Source: JAKAXG01 sp035702985 (GTDB lineage: Bacteria; Actinomycetota; Acidimicrobiia; Acidimicrobiales; Palsa-688). Taken from it: a stretch of DNA of 20,524 nt. The notes under the pieces were generated by a model that saw only the letters and a program-made list of their open reading frames with translations, ran no database searches and had not been told where the DNA came from. A program made the position numbers and the translations under genes. Position 1 is the stretch's first letter. Each line of letters starts with the position of its first letter. Of this stretch, positions 1-6,581 are shown piece after piece. The stretch covers positions 1 through 20,524 of the forward strand of contig DASSZD010000016.1 of the NCBI GenBank assembly GCA_035702985.1. The letters run 5' to 3'.

Positions 1-725
1 TCGGCCACGGTGAACGGCTGGAGCAGGACCTGGTGGGCCGGCCCCTCGTTGTCGAAGGCGAACCCCGGCCCCTGGTGCCCCACCTCGACCACACCGCCGT
101 CATGAGCGATCCATCCCGGCGGGCCGTGCTCGGCCCGGGTAACCCCGTCCGCCGCGGGTGCCGCGGGTGCCGCGGGCCGGACGGCCGGGGCGTAGGCCGG
201 GTCGAGTGGGCTGCTCGACAGCACGTGTTTGATGTCCATGAGCAGAAGCTCCTGGTGCTGCTGCTCGTGGTGCAGCCCCAGCTCGGTCAGCCAGGTCGCC
301 TCCGGCGCCGGGCCAGAAGCGATCAGCCGGGCCATCGCCTCGTCCACGTGGGCCCGGTAGTCGGAGATCTCGGCGCATCCGGGGCGGGACACGCAGCCTC
401 GGCGGGCCCGGGTATAGCGGGGTCCGGCGGCCTCGTAGTAGGAGTTGAAGAGGTAGGCGTAGGCGGGGTGGAACCGGCTGTAGCCGGCCAGGTGGGGTCC
501 GAGCACGAAGGTCTCGAAGAACCAGCTGGTGTGCGCCCGGTGCCACTTGGTGGGGCTGACGTCAGGCATCGTCTGGACCGTCTGGTCCTCCGGCGACAGC
601 GGCGCGGTCAGCGCGTCGGTGGAACCTCGCACCTGCCGGTAACGGCCGAGCAGGTCGTCCGGCTCGGCGGGGGCGCTTCCGGCCGTCTGCTTGCTGGCTG
701 CGCCACGGGACGCGACTGCGGTCAT
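1..725 (-). CDS. egtB: Ergothioneine biosynthesis protein EgtB, 5' part (runs off the left edge)
   Basis: EgtB is the non-heme iron enzyme that joins gamma-glutamylcysteine (or cysteine) to hercynine by oxidative C-S bond formation. The 241 visible residues cover the DinB-like N-terminal domain and the beginning of the FGE-sulfatase-like domain. The iron ligands are visible: H62 in the motif KWHRAHTSWFFE, and H153 and H157 in HHEQQHQE, the HxxxHxE signature. Other family landmarks are YLFNSYYE near residue 91 and the FAFDNEGP turn at the start of the catalytic domain. An alanine/proline linker encoded by a 9-bp tandem repeat (about 153-180) joins the two domains. The ATG at 725 is preceded by GGAG 7 nt upstream and by a good promoter. 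The C-terminus and any egtC/egtD partners lie outside the window. Confidence 0.93.
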   Translation of the reverse strand, partial: MTAVASRGAASKQTAGSAPAEPDDLLGRYRQVRGSTDALTAPLSPEDQTVQTMPDVSPTKWHRAHTSWFFETFVLGPHLAGYSRFHPAYAYLFNSYYEAAGPRYTRARRGCVSRPGCAEISDYRAHVDEAMARLIASGPAPEATWLTELGLHHEQQHQELLLMDIKHVLSSSPLDPAYAPAVRPAAPAAPAADGVTRAEHGPPGWIAHDGGVVEVGHQGPGFAFDNEGPAHQVLLQPFTVA

Positions 726-752
726 GTCTGACTCCGTTCGTCGGTCTACCCG

Positions 753-780
753 AAGCTACCTCCCCGCCAGCCGGTTGCAA
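753..780 (-). promoter_or_regulatory. Housekeeping-type promoter of egtB
   Basis: On the minus strand TTGCAA (780-775) is followed after 16 bp by TAGCTT (758-753). The ATG of egtB follows about 27 bp later, after a GGAG ribosome-binding site. This is the best -35/-10 pair in the window. The -10 sequence TAGCTT recurs upstream of the radical SAM gene and the deacetylase gene. Confidence 0.6.
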
Positions 781-801
781 ACCGCGGGCGTCCGTCGGTC
801 G

Positions 802-1206
802 TCAGCCGGCCAGGGCCACGCCGAGGACCAGCGCGGCCGGGGCGCTGATCCCGCTCAGCGCCCCCCAGATGGCCAGATCCCGGGGCCGGGTCGACCGCTG
901 GTGCATCCACGCTGACAGCCCGGACAAGAGGAACACCGCGATCTTGGCGAACAGCACCGCCTGCCACGCCGCGCTGCGCGACTCCGGATGGGTCGCCGCG
1001 ATGTTCCACAGACCGGTGGCCAGGAGCACGCCGTACGCCGGCCAGGCGATCTGGGCGAACCTCCGGCCTGCGGCCGGCGCCACCTCCCGGTCCGCCCGGC
1101 GCAGGACCGGCACCAGCCCGGCCAGGGTGAACTGGCCGCCGACCCAGAGGGCGGCGGCCAGCACGTGGAGCGACAGCCGGATGATGGTGGGTGCGTCGGC
1201 GAGCAC
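802..1206 (-). CDS. Small CopD-like four-helix membrane protein
   Basis: This 134-residue protein is almost entirely hydrophobic, with about four membrane helices: roughly residues 8-30, 50-70, 80-100 and 112-132. The first helix contains LHVLAAALWVGGQF, the His/Trp-Gly-Gly pattern of copper-resistance D (CopD) and related DUF2269-like membrane proteins. CopD-family proteins act in copper import or handling, or bind heme, in the cytoplasmic membrane; the substrate cannot be read from this sequence. The GTG at 1206 is chosen because a -10-like TAACCT lies exactly 6 nt before it, implying a leaderless mRNA. It precedes egtB on the same strand, but egtB has its own promoter, so the two are probably separate units. 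Confidence 0.7.
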   Translation of the reverse strand: MLADAPTIIRLSLHVLAAALWVGGQFTLAGLVPVLRRADREVAPAAGRRFAQIAWPAYGVLLATGLWNIAATHPESRSAAWQAVLFAKIAVFLLSGLSAWMHQRSTRPRDLAIWGALSGISAPAALVLGVALAG

Positions 1207-1218
1207 CCGTCGAGGTTA
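1207..1218 (-). promoter_or_regulatory. -10 element of a leaderless promoter (CopD-like gene)
   Basis: TAACCT (1218-1213) is followed by CGACGG and then the GTG start at 1206, so transcription should start at the start codon itself. No clear -35 is seen. Confidence 0.45.
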
Positions 1219-1337
1219 GACACCCCGGGGCGCCGGCGATCCCCGACCGCGACGGGCCCTGCGGTCCCGTCCGGCCGGGCTGCCCTGTGCCCGGCCGGCC
1301 GGACCGCCCCCGCCCCGCGGTCCGGACCGCCCCGGTC

Positions 1338-1366
1338 CGGGCCGGCGGACGCGGCCCGCCGGCCCG
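1338..1366 (-). terminator. Strong GC hairpin just after the cytochrome operon
   Basis: Two perfect 11-bp arms (1338-1348 and 1356-1366) flank a 7-nt loop. The hairpin starts 1 bp after the stop codon of the last cytochrome-operon gene. There is no U tract, so this is either a hairpin-only terminator or a 3'-end stabiliser. The rest of the gap 1207-1337 holds only GC-rich palindromic sequence, including a perfect 14-bp palindrome at 1317-1330, and no gene that I can see. Confidence 0.5.
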
Positions 1367-1367
1367 C

Positions 1368-2387
1368 CTAGGCCGACATGTCGGCCCGCGGTCTCGGTTC
1401 GGTGGGCGGCCCGGTGGGGGGACCGGCCGGGCGGTCCGGGTGCTCCGAGTACCAGTCCCGCCAGATCAGCCGGTGGATGGGGATGAGCCGCGGGATGGAA
1501 CGGATACCGGGGATGAACGGCACCAGGATGAACCCGAGGGTGAGCAGGGCCATGAGGCCCCAGACCAGGGCGTCGGCGTTACCGGAGCTGTTGAACGGAG
1601 AGATCTGGTACCAGAACGTGTACAGCCACAGCCAGGCCTGGCCGGGGAAATTCCCGGTCTCGTTCATCATCCCCCACTGGTCGCCGGCCAGGTGCTGGGC
1701 GGTCGCCAGGCCGCTCAGGTAGGAGCCGTCGCTCAGGAGCAGCAGGGGCTTGGTGTAGTTGAACGCGTAGAAGCCGCTGGAGCTGGTGAGGGCGCCGTCG
1801 AGGCCCCCGGAGCGGGCCATCCCGAGGAGCCGGTTGAGCATCACCGGCACCGGGCCGTAGTTGCCGGGCTTGACCCGGGCCGGGTTGTTGTCCGGCGCCG
1901 CGCTGAGGGCCTTGTCGTACGCCGACGCCCACCCCTGCCGGACGGAATCCGGGGCCCGGGTCCAGGTCTGCAGGGCCGACGTCAGAGCGGCGTCCCCGAC
2001 GATGGTGCGCAGCGGGTTGACCACGAAGTCGTTGGTGGTGTCCACCGGTTGGCGCACCCCGCCCCAGTCGGCGAGGGGTAACGGTCCCAGCTTCTGGCCC
2101 GCGTCCGAGGTGTAGCTGTACGGGGCGCCGTAGGTCGCGGTGGGGCTGGTGCCGTCCAGTTCGGTCGCCGCGGTGAGCACGAAGTCGTTGGGGGTGACGT
2201 GGGACCACTGGCGTATGGAGACGGCCCGGTCGTCTGGTGAGCCCAGCACCACCGCCAGCGCCACCACGATCACCGCCACCACCCCGCAGGCGATCACGAA
2301 TTCCTTGAGCAGGTCGTAGCGGCGGGTGGGCCCGGCCCACTTGGCGGCTTCGGGACTGGCCGCCCGGTGCATCTTGGTGGCGGTCAT
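1368..2387 (-). CDS. Membrane partner subunit of the b6-like cytochrome, subunit-IV position, function unknown
   Basis: This 339-residue protein has an N-terminal cytoplasmic stretch, one membrane helix at about 25-48, a long polar domain of about 200 residues (50-250) that is probably extracytoplasmic, an aromatic segment GQAWLWLYTFWYQ near 250, a second hydrophobic segment at about 273-294, and a basic proline-rich cytoplasmic tail. Its position directly after the b6-type gene is where subunit IV (petD) or the C-terminal half of cytochrome b would be expected. However, it has no PEWY Qo motif, no CxxCH heme-c motif and too few helices for subunit IV. Its ATG overlaps the stop of the cytochrome b gene (ATGA), so the two are probably translationally coupled. 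I infer a dedicated subunit of a non-canonical b-type cytochrome complex. Confidence 0.75.
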   Translation of the reverse strand: MTATKMHRAASPEAAKWAGPTRRYDLLKEFVIACGVVAVIVVALAVVLGSPDDRAVSIRQWSHVTPNDFVLTAATELDGTSPTATYGAPYSYTSDAGQKLGPLPLADWGGVRQPVDTTNDFVVNPLRTIVGDAALTSALQTWTRAPDSVRQGWASAYDKALSAAPDNNPARVKPGNYGPVPVMLNRLLGMARSGGLDGALTSSSGFYAFNYTKPLLLLSDGSYLSGLATAQHLAGDQWGMMNETGNFPGQAWLWLYTFWYQISPFNSSGNADALVWGLMALLTLGFILVPFIPGIRSIPRLIPIHRLIWRDWYSEHPDRPAGPPTGPPTEPRPRADMSA

Positions 2388-3058
2388 GCCGTCGCCTCCG
2401 GCTCGGCCTCGGCTGCCTGCACGCTCTCGGCGGCCCCGAAGGGGGGCACCACCCCACGGCGTCGCACCAGCAGGATGTGCCAGATGGTGAGCACGCCGAT
2501 GATCAGCGGCAGCAGCATCACGTGCCACAGCAGCATCTGGCCGGTGTTGAGCACGTTGAACCAGGCGCCGATGCCGACCGAGTTCAACCCGTCCTTGGCC
2601 TGGGTGGAGATCCACTGGGAATCGAAGTTGGTCTGCACCAGGTAGCCGGTGAAGGCGGTGCCGATGGAGCCCACGAAGGCCAGCGCTCCGATCATCCACG
2701 TCAGGGCCCGCCGGCCCCGCCAGGCGGCCATGAAGAACTTGCCCCACAGGTGGACGACCATGCAGAAGAAGAACAGCTCCACGCTCCACAGGTGCAGCGA
2801 GTTGACGAAGTGGCCGACCGTCGAGGTGTGCCACCAGATCGGGCCCTCCAGCACCAGGATGGTGCCCGTCACGATCACCGCCAGCAGGGCGGCCAGGGTG
2901 GCCACCCCGAACACGTATATCCAGCTGGCCACGTAGGCGGGCTGGCGGTCCGGCAGCAACTGGTCCGGTGGCAGGCTGGCGACCAGCCGCCGGCGCAGGG
3001 CGCCGGTCCAGGTCGGCTCCGTCCCGTCGGGGGTCTGTCGTACGTCGATCGACGCCAT
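2384..3058 (-). CDS. Cytochrome b6-type diheme membrane protein (cytochrome b N-terminal domain)
   Basis: This 224-residue protein has four predicted membrane helices (about 45-70, 85-110, 117-140, 175-198), the size and topology of cytochrome b6. The four heme axial histidines are present: H89 and H103 spaced by 13 residues in helix 2, and H178 and H193 spaced by 14 in helix 4. The 13/14 pattern is that of b6 rather than mitochondrial cytochrome b (13/13). The usual GYxLPWGQ-like Qo loop is replaced by TGYLVQTNFDSQW. The C-terminal tail is acidic and alanine-rich. The start overlaps the stop of the preceding 51-residue gene by one base (TGATG) and the end overlaps the next gene by ATGA, so this is a tight operon. 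A DosR-like box lies upstream of the operon. The electron donor and acceptor are unknown. Confidence 0.9.
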   Translation of the reverse strand: MASIDVRQTPDGTEPTWTGALRRRLVASLPPDQLLPDRQPAYVASWIYVFGVATLAALLAVIVTGTILVLEGPIWWHTSTVGHFVNSLHLWSVELFFFCMVVHLWGKFFMAAWRGRRALTWMIGALAFVGSIGTAFTGYLVQTNFDSQWISTQAKDGLNSVGIGAWFNVLNTGQMLLWHVMLLPLIIGVLTIWHILLVRRRGVVPPFGAAESVQAAEAEPEATA

Positions 3059-3213
3059 CAGCCCCGGCTCCTCGGGAACGGCAGCAGGATCGCCGCTGCG
3101 AACACCACGATCATGAGCAGAATCACGATGGCGTTGGCGAGCGAGACCTGTATCACCCCCCAGTGCAGGTAGTAGCCGGGGTGGTTGAGATCGATCAGGC
3201 CGGCGGTGAGCAT
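3058..3213 (-). CDS. 51-residue single-helix membrane protein, first gene of the cytochrome operon
   Basis: The translation is 51 residues: a short polar N-terminus with NHPGYYLHWG at 10-19, one hydrophobic helix at about 21-45 and a basic end. The ATG at 3213 has a good ribosome-binding site (GAAGGG, 7 nt spacing). The stop TGA shares a base with the ATG of the cytochrome b gene. Size and position suggest a small accessory subunit, analogous in role but not visibly homologous to the small Pet subunits of b6f or CydX of cytochrome bd. The histidines near the membrane edge could contact a heme or quinone, but this is speculation. It is short enough to be missed by routine gene finding. Confidence 0.75.
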   Translation of the reverse strand: MLTAGLIDLNHPGYYLHWGVIQVSLANAIVILLMIVVFAAAILLPFPRSRG

Positions 3214-3269
3214 TCTCTGTCCCTTCGTCGGTTGTTGCGGGCTCGGGCCGGACAGGGCCGGCTCGCAAG

Positions 3270-3313
3270 ATCATGCTCCAACCGGAAACGGCGCCCCTAG
3301 GGACTAAAGTCCG
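3270..3313 (-). promoter_or_regulatory. DosR-like box A and promoter of the cytochrome b operon
   Basis: The 14-bp site at 3300-3313 reads GGGACTAAAGTCCG on the plus strand. It matches the core of the known DosR/DevR consensus GGGACTWWAGTCCC at 13 of 14 positions. On the minus strand a -10-like CATGAT lies at 3275-3270, predicting a transcription start near 3263. The near edge of the box is then 37 bp upstream and its centre about -43.5, the typical activating position. The 50-nt leader carries the GAAGGG ribosome-binding site. The box lies 10 bp after the stop of the upstream GNAT/synthetase gene. Confidence 0.7.
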
Positions 3314-3323
3314 ATTCTGCTCT

Positions 3324-6038
3324 TCAGGACAGTCGGCGCAGGGTCGGGTCCGGCTGCGGCAGCGGCCGCTGCACCCGGATCTTGGCGTCCACCACCACCG
3401 GTCCGGCGGCCGTGACCATGACCGGGTTGAGATCCATTTCCGCCACTTCGGGCAGATCCTCTGCCAGGCGGCCGACCCGCATCAGCATGTCCTCCAGGGC
3501 CGGGACGTCGACGGCCTGGGCGCCCCGGTAGCCGAACAGCCGGGCCGATCCCTTCGGCTCTCGCACCAGCTCGGCGGCGTCGAGGTCGCTGAGAGGCGGG
3601 GAACGGAAGGACCGGTCCTCGAACAGCTCCACGTCCACCCCTCCGGTCCCGAACATCAGGAGCGGCCCGAAGGCACGGTCCTGGATGATCCCGACGATGG
3701 TTTCGATGCCCGGTCCGGCCATGGCCTGCACCGCCGCTCCGGTCATGGCGCCGCCCAACCGGCGTTTCATGTCGGCGTACTCGGCCCGCAGCCGGCGGGC
3801 CGAGGTGATGGCCAGGACCACGCCCCCCACGTCGGTGCGGTGCACGAGGGTGGGCCCCACCGCCTTGAGAGCCACCGGCCAGCCGATTCCGCCCGCCGCG
3901 TCGACCGCCGCCTCGGCGTTACCGGCCAGCCTGGTGGCCACCACGTCGATCCCGTAGGCGTCGAGCACGGCCGCCGCCTCTCCCGGGTCCAGCCAGCCGT
4001 CCCCGTCCTCCCTCCCGAGAGCCGCCTGCACCACGGTCCGGGCCTGAGCCGGCCGCACGGCCCGGGGATCGAGGGTCCGGCCCTCGGGCCGGCTGCGCCA
4101 TTCCCCGTACCCGCCGGCCCGGGCCAGGGCGTGCACCGCCGGCTCGGGAAAGGGGAACGCCGGGACCCGCCGGGTCGGCCCCGCCAGGGCGGCCGGGTCG
4201 ACCTCCTGCCCCAGGAAGGTGGACACGACCGTCTTGGCCCCGTCGGCCGAGGCGGCCACCAGGGCCCGGGCCACGTCCTCGGAGCGCACCGCCAGGGTGG
4301 GCGCGAATATGGCCAGGACGGCGTCCACCCCGTCATCGGCCAGCACGGTGCGCACGGCCTTCTCGTAGTCACCGGCCGATGCCGACGCCACCATGTCCAC
4401 CGGGTTGCGCACCCCGGCCTCCGGCGGCAGGAAACCCCGCAGCTGGGCCTGTGTCTGGGGGGACAGCTCGGGGATGACCAGCCCGGCCGCCTCCGCCGCG
4501 TCGGCGGCCAGGATGCCCGGTCCGCCCACGTTGCCCACCACCGCCACCCGGCGGCCGGCCGGCACCGGCTGGGCGGCCAGCACATCGGCCACGTCGAACA
4601 TCTCCTCGAGGGTGTCCACCCTGATCACCCCGGTCTGGCGGAACAGCGCGTCGACCGCGTTATCGGGACTCGACAGGGCGGCCGTGTGCGACGAGGCCGC
4701 CCTGACACCGGCCGCCGACCGGCCCGCCTTGACGGCCACGATCGGTTTGGTCCTCGACACCTGCCGGGCCACGCGGGCGAAGCGGCGCGGGTTCCCGAAC
4801 GACTCCAGGTACAGCATGATCACGTCGGTGGCGTCGTCCCGCTCCCAGTACATCAGCAGGTCGTTGCCGCTGATGTCGGCCTTGTTGCCGACGGACACGA
4901 AACTGGATATTCCGATCTGGCGCCGCCGGGCCTCCTGCAGCACCGCGATCCCCAGACCCCCCGACTGGGACGACAGGGCGATCCGCCCGGGCGGGGGCGC
5001 TACCGGGGCGAAGGTGGCGTTGAGGGAGACGTCGGACGCGGTGTTCAGCACCCCCATGCAGTTGGGCCCGACCAGCCTCATGCCCGACCCGCGGCTGCGC
5101 TGCACCAGGTCCCGCTGGGCCGCCGCCCCCGCCGGGCCGGTCTCGGCGTAGCCGGCCGAGATGACCACCAGGCCGTTGACCCCCTTCGCCGCGCACTGCT
5201 CCACCACCGCCGACACCAGCGGCTGGGGCACCGCGATCACGGCCAGGTCCACCCCGTCGGGCACGGCTTCCACGCTGGGGTACGCCGGCACGCTGGCGAC
5301 CGAGCGGGCCGCCGGGTTGACCGGGTAGACCGGTCCGCTGTACCCCCCGGCCAGGATGTTGCGCAGGATCTCGTGGCCGATCCCCCCGGGGCTGCGCCCG
5401 CAGCCGATCACGGCCACCGACCGGGGGCGCAGGACCCGCTCGATGGACCGGGCCGAGGCGGTGGCCCATCTCCGTTCGATGGCGTCCACGGTGGCAACCG
5501 TGGGTTGTATCTCGAGGACGACCTCGACCAGGCCGTCGCTGTAGCGGGTCTGCTCCACGAAACCGGTGCGGCGGAACACCTCCTGCATGGGCTGGTTCTG
5601 GGGCAGCGTCTCGGCCACGAAGCTGGAGATGCCCCGGGTCCGGGCGTAGGCGGCCAGATGCTCCAGGAGCAGGGTCCCCAGCCCGCGGCCCTGGTGGGCG
5701 TCGTCGACCACGAACGCCACCTCGGCCTGTTCCGGCCGGTCGGTGTGGCGGTCGTAACGGGCCACCCCGACGATCCGGCCCCGCAGGGTGGCGATCAGCG
5801 CCATGCGGTGATCACCGTCCACGGTGGTGAACCGGGCGACCTCCCGCTCGCTCAGGTGGGGGTGATAGGAGAAGAACCTGAGGTAGACGGTCTCGTCGGA
5901 CAGCCGCTCGTGCAGTGCTATCAGCTCGGGACCGTCGGCTGGGGTGATGACCCTGATCCGTACCGTTCCGCCGTCGCTCAGGATGGCGTCGCAGGGCTCC
6001 CAGGCCGCGGCATCCGCCGGCGCGGCGCCCGAGCTCAC
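3324..6038 (-). CDS. GNAT acetyltransferase fused to ADP-forming acyl-CoA synthetase (Pat-like)
   Basis: This 904-residue multidomain protein begins with a GNAT acetyltransferase domain (about 25-175; acetyl-CoA loop QGRGLG at 116-121). It continues with a CoA-binding Rossmann domain (about 195-320, starting VLRPRSVAVIG), succinyl-CoA-ligase-like domains (about 320-650) with the phosphorylatable histidine H451 in the motif SSHTAAL, and a C-terminal ATP-grasp domain (about 680-900). Intact enzymes of the second type make acetyl- or acyl-CoA with ATP/ADP; GNAT-fused members in bacteria (Pat/PatZ type) acetylate lysines of metabolic enzymes. Here the catalytic histidine is kept, so both activities are possible. 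The GTG start at 6038 overlaps the stop of the upstream PNPOx gene (GTGA), so the two form an operon driven from the DosR-like box at 6479. The deacetylase gene is divergent to this operon. Confidence 0.88.
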   Translation of the reverse strand: MSSGAAPADAAAWEPCDAILSDGGTVRIRVITPADGPELIALHERLSDETVYLRFFSYHPHLSEREVARFTTVDGDHRMALIATLRGRIVGVARYDRHTDRPEQAEVAFVVDDAHQGRGLGTLLLEHLAAYARTRGISSFVAETLPQNQPMQEVFRRTGFVEQTRYSDGLVEVVLEIQPTVATVDAIERRWATASARSIERVLRPRSVAVIGCGRSPGGIGHEILRNILAGGYSGPVYPVNPAARSVASVPAYPSVEAVPDGVDLAVIAVPQPLVSAVVEQCAAKGVNGLVVISAGYAETGPAGAAAQRDLVQRSRGSGMRLVGPNCMGVLNTASDVSLNATFAPVAPPPGRIALSSQSGGLGIAVLQEARRRQIGISSFVSVGNKADISGNDLLMYWERDDATDVIMLYLESFGNPRRFARVARQVSRTKPIVAVKAGRSAAGVRAASSHTAALSSPDNAVDALFRQTGVIRVDTLEEMFDVADVLAAQPVPAGRRVAVVGNVGGPGILAADAAEAAGLVIPELSPQTQAQLRGFLPPEAGVRNPVDMVASASAGDYEKAVRTVLADDGVDAVLAIFAPTLAVRSEDVARALVAASADGAKTVVSTFLGQEVDPAALAGPTRRVPAFPFPEPAVHALARAGGYGEWRSRPEGRTLDPRAVRPAQARTVVQAALGREDGDGWLDPGEAAAVLDAYGIDVVATRLAGNAEAAVDAAGGIGWPVALKAVGPTLVHRTDVGGVVLAITSARRLRAEYADMKRRLGGAMTGAAVQAMAGPGIETIVGIIQDRAFGPLLMFGTGGVDVELFEDRSFRSPPLSDLDAAELVREPKGSARLFGYRGAQAVDVPALEDMLMRVGRLAEDLPEVAEMDLNPVMVTAAGPVVVDAKIRVQRPLPQPDPTLRRLS

Positions 6039-6442
6039 GTGACCGGCGGTAGTCGCCGCCCGGACACCACCTCCGGGTGGATGCTCACCAGGTGCTGGCG
6101 GTCACCGGCCGCCCAGGGCGTGATGTCGGCGTAGCGGTCGGCGGTCTCGGCGTCCACCTCGATCTCGTTGGCCACCCCCACGACCAGCACGCTCCAGCCG
6201 CTCATGGTCTCCGGGTCGATCCGGTCCACCTCGAACCCCACCACGCTGCCCCGCAGGGCGGCCCGGCGCTTGAGACCGTCCCCGGTGCGGAACACGATGT
6301 CGCCGTCGACCATGCGGTAGTTGACCGGGAATATGGCCGGAAGCGCCCCGACCGACACCCCGATCCGCCCGACCTGCTCGGTGGCGAGCAGGCGCCGGCA
6401 TTCGGCCTCGCTGAGAAGCTCGAGATCGTGGTCGAGTAGCAC
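6035..6442 (-). CDS. PNPOx-fold flavin/F420-binding protein, copy 1
   Basis: This 135-residue protein is of the pyridoxamine-5'-phosphate-oxidase split-barrel superfamily. Members bind FMN, F420 or heme; several belong to the mycobacterial DosR regulon, mostly with unknown substrate. The core pattern is LSEAECRRLL, GRIGV, FPVNY, then GWSVLV. The GTG at 6442 is chosen for three reasons: the length matches the paralogue at 7638-8048 (136 residues), the N-terminus aligns with it, and a -10-like CAAAGT lies 6 nt upstream, implying a leaderless mRNA. The longer in-frame extension upstream would run through the promoter and DosR-like box and looks non-coding. It is translationally coupled to the GNAT/synthetase gene. 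Confidence 0.83.
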   Translation of the reverse strand: MLLDHDLELLSEAECRRLLATEQVGRIGVSVGALPAIFPVNYRMVDGDIVFRTGDGLKRRAALRGSVVGFEVDRIDPETMSGWSVLVVGVANEIEVDAETADRYADITPWAAGDRQHLVSIHPEVVSGRRLPPVT

Positions 6443-6492
6443 CTCGACACTTTGCCGACTTAATGCCCTAGCCGGACAGGGCCGAAAGACCC
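6443..6492 (-). promoter_or_regulatory. DosR-like box B and leaderless promoter of the PNPOx-1/GNAT-synthetase operon
   Basis: The site at 6479-6492 reads GGGTCTTTCGGCCC on the minus strand, 11 of 14 matches to the DosR core and of the common GGGNCYTTCGGCCC type. It is 37 bp upstream of the GTG at 6442, which is also the predicted transcription start. The -10-like CAAAGT is at 6454-6449. A weaker second palindrome at 6455-6468 (GGGCATTAAGTCGG, 10 of 14) overlaps the -10/-35 spacer. Confidence 0.6.
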
Positions 6493-6531
6493 GTTCCCGG
6501 GGACCCGGCCCGGCCGGCGTTCCGGAGGGGT

Positions 6532-6576
6532 TAGCTTGAGGGCCTGCCGCAACGCGGTCCGCGGCCGACCTCGAGG
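6532..6576 (+). promoter_or_regulatory. Promoter and ribosome-binding site of the deacetylase gene
   Basis: TAGCTT at 6532-6537 is a likely -10 giving a leader of about 38 nt. GAGG at 6573-6576 lies 5 nt before the ATG at 6582. DosR-like box B would be centred at about -58 for this promoter. Confidence 0.4.
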
Positions 6577-6581
6577 TACGA

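Noticed and set aside
153..180. Tandem 9-bp repeat in egtB
   Set aside because: It encodes a plain Ala-Pro linker between the two EgtB domains in frame, so no separate repeat element is needed.
1368..2387. Possible cytochrome c1 or Rieske function for the 339-residue subunit
   Set aside because: No CxxCH heme-c motif and no CxH...CxxH Rieske ligands are present in its translation.
3273..6134. 953-codon open frame on the plus strand opposite the GNAT/synthetase gene
   Set aside because: The composition is the His/Gly/Arg/Pro-rich pattern of a GC-rich shadow frame, no domain is recognisable, and it crosses the DosR-like box and two gene boundaries. The minus-strand gene has complete catalytic motifs.
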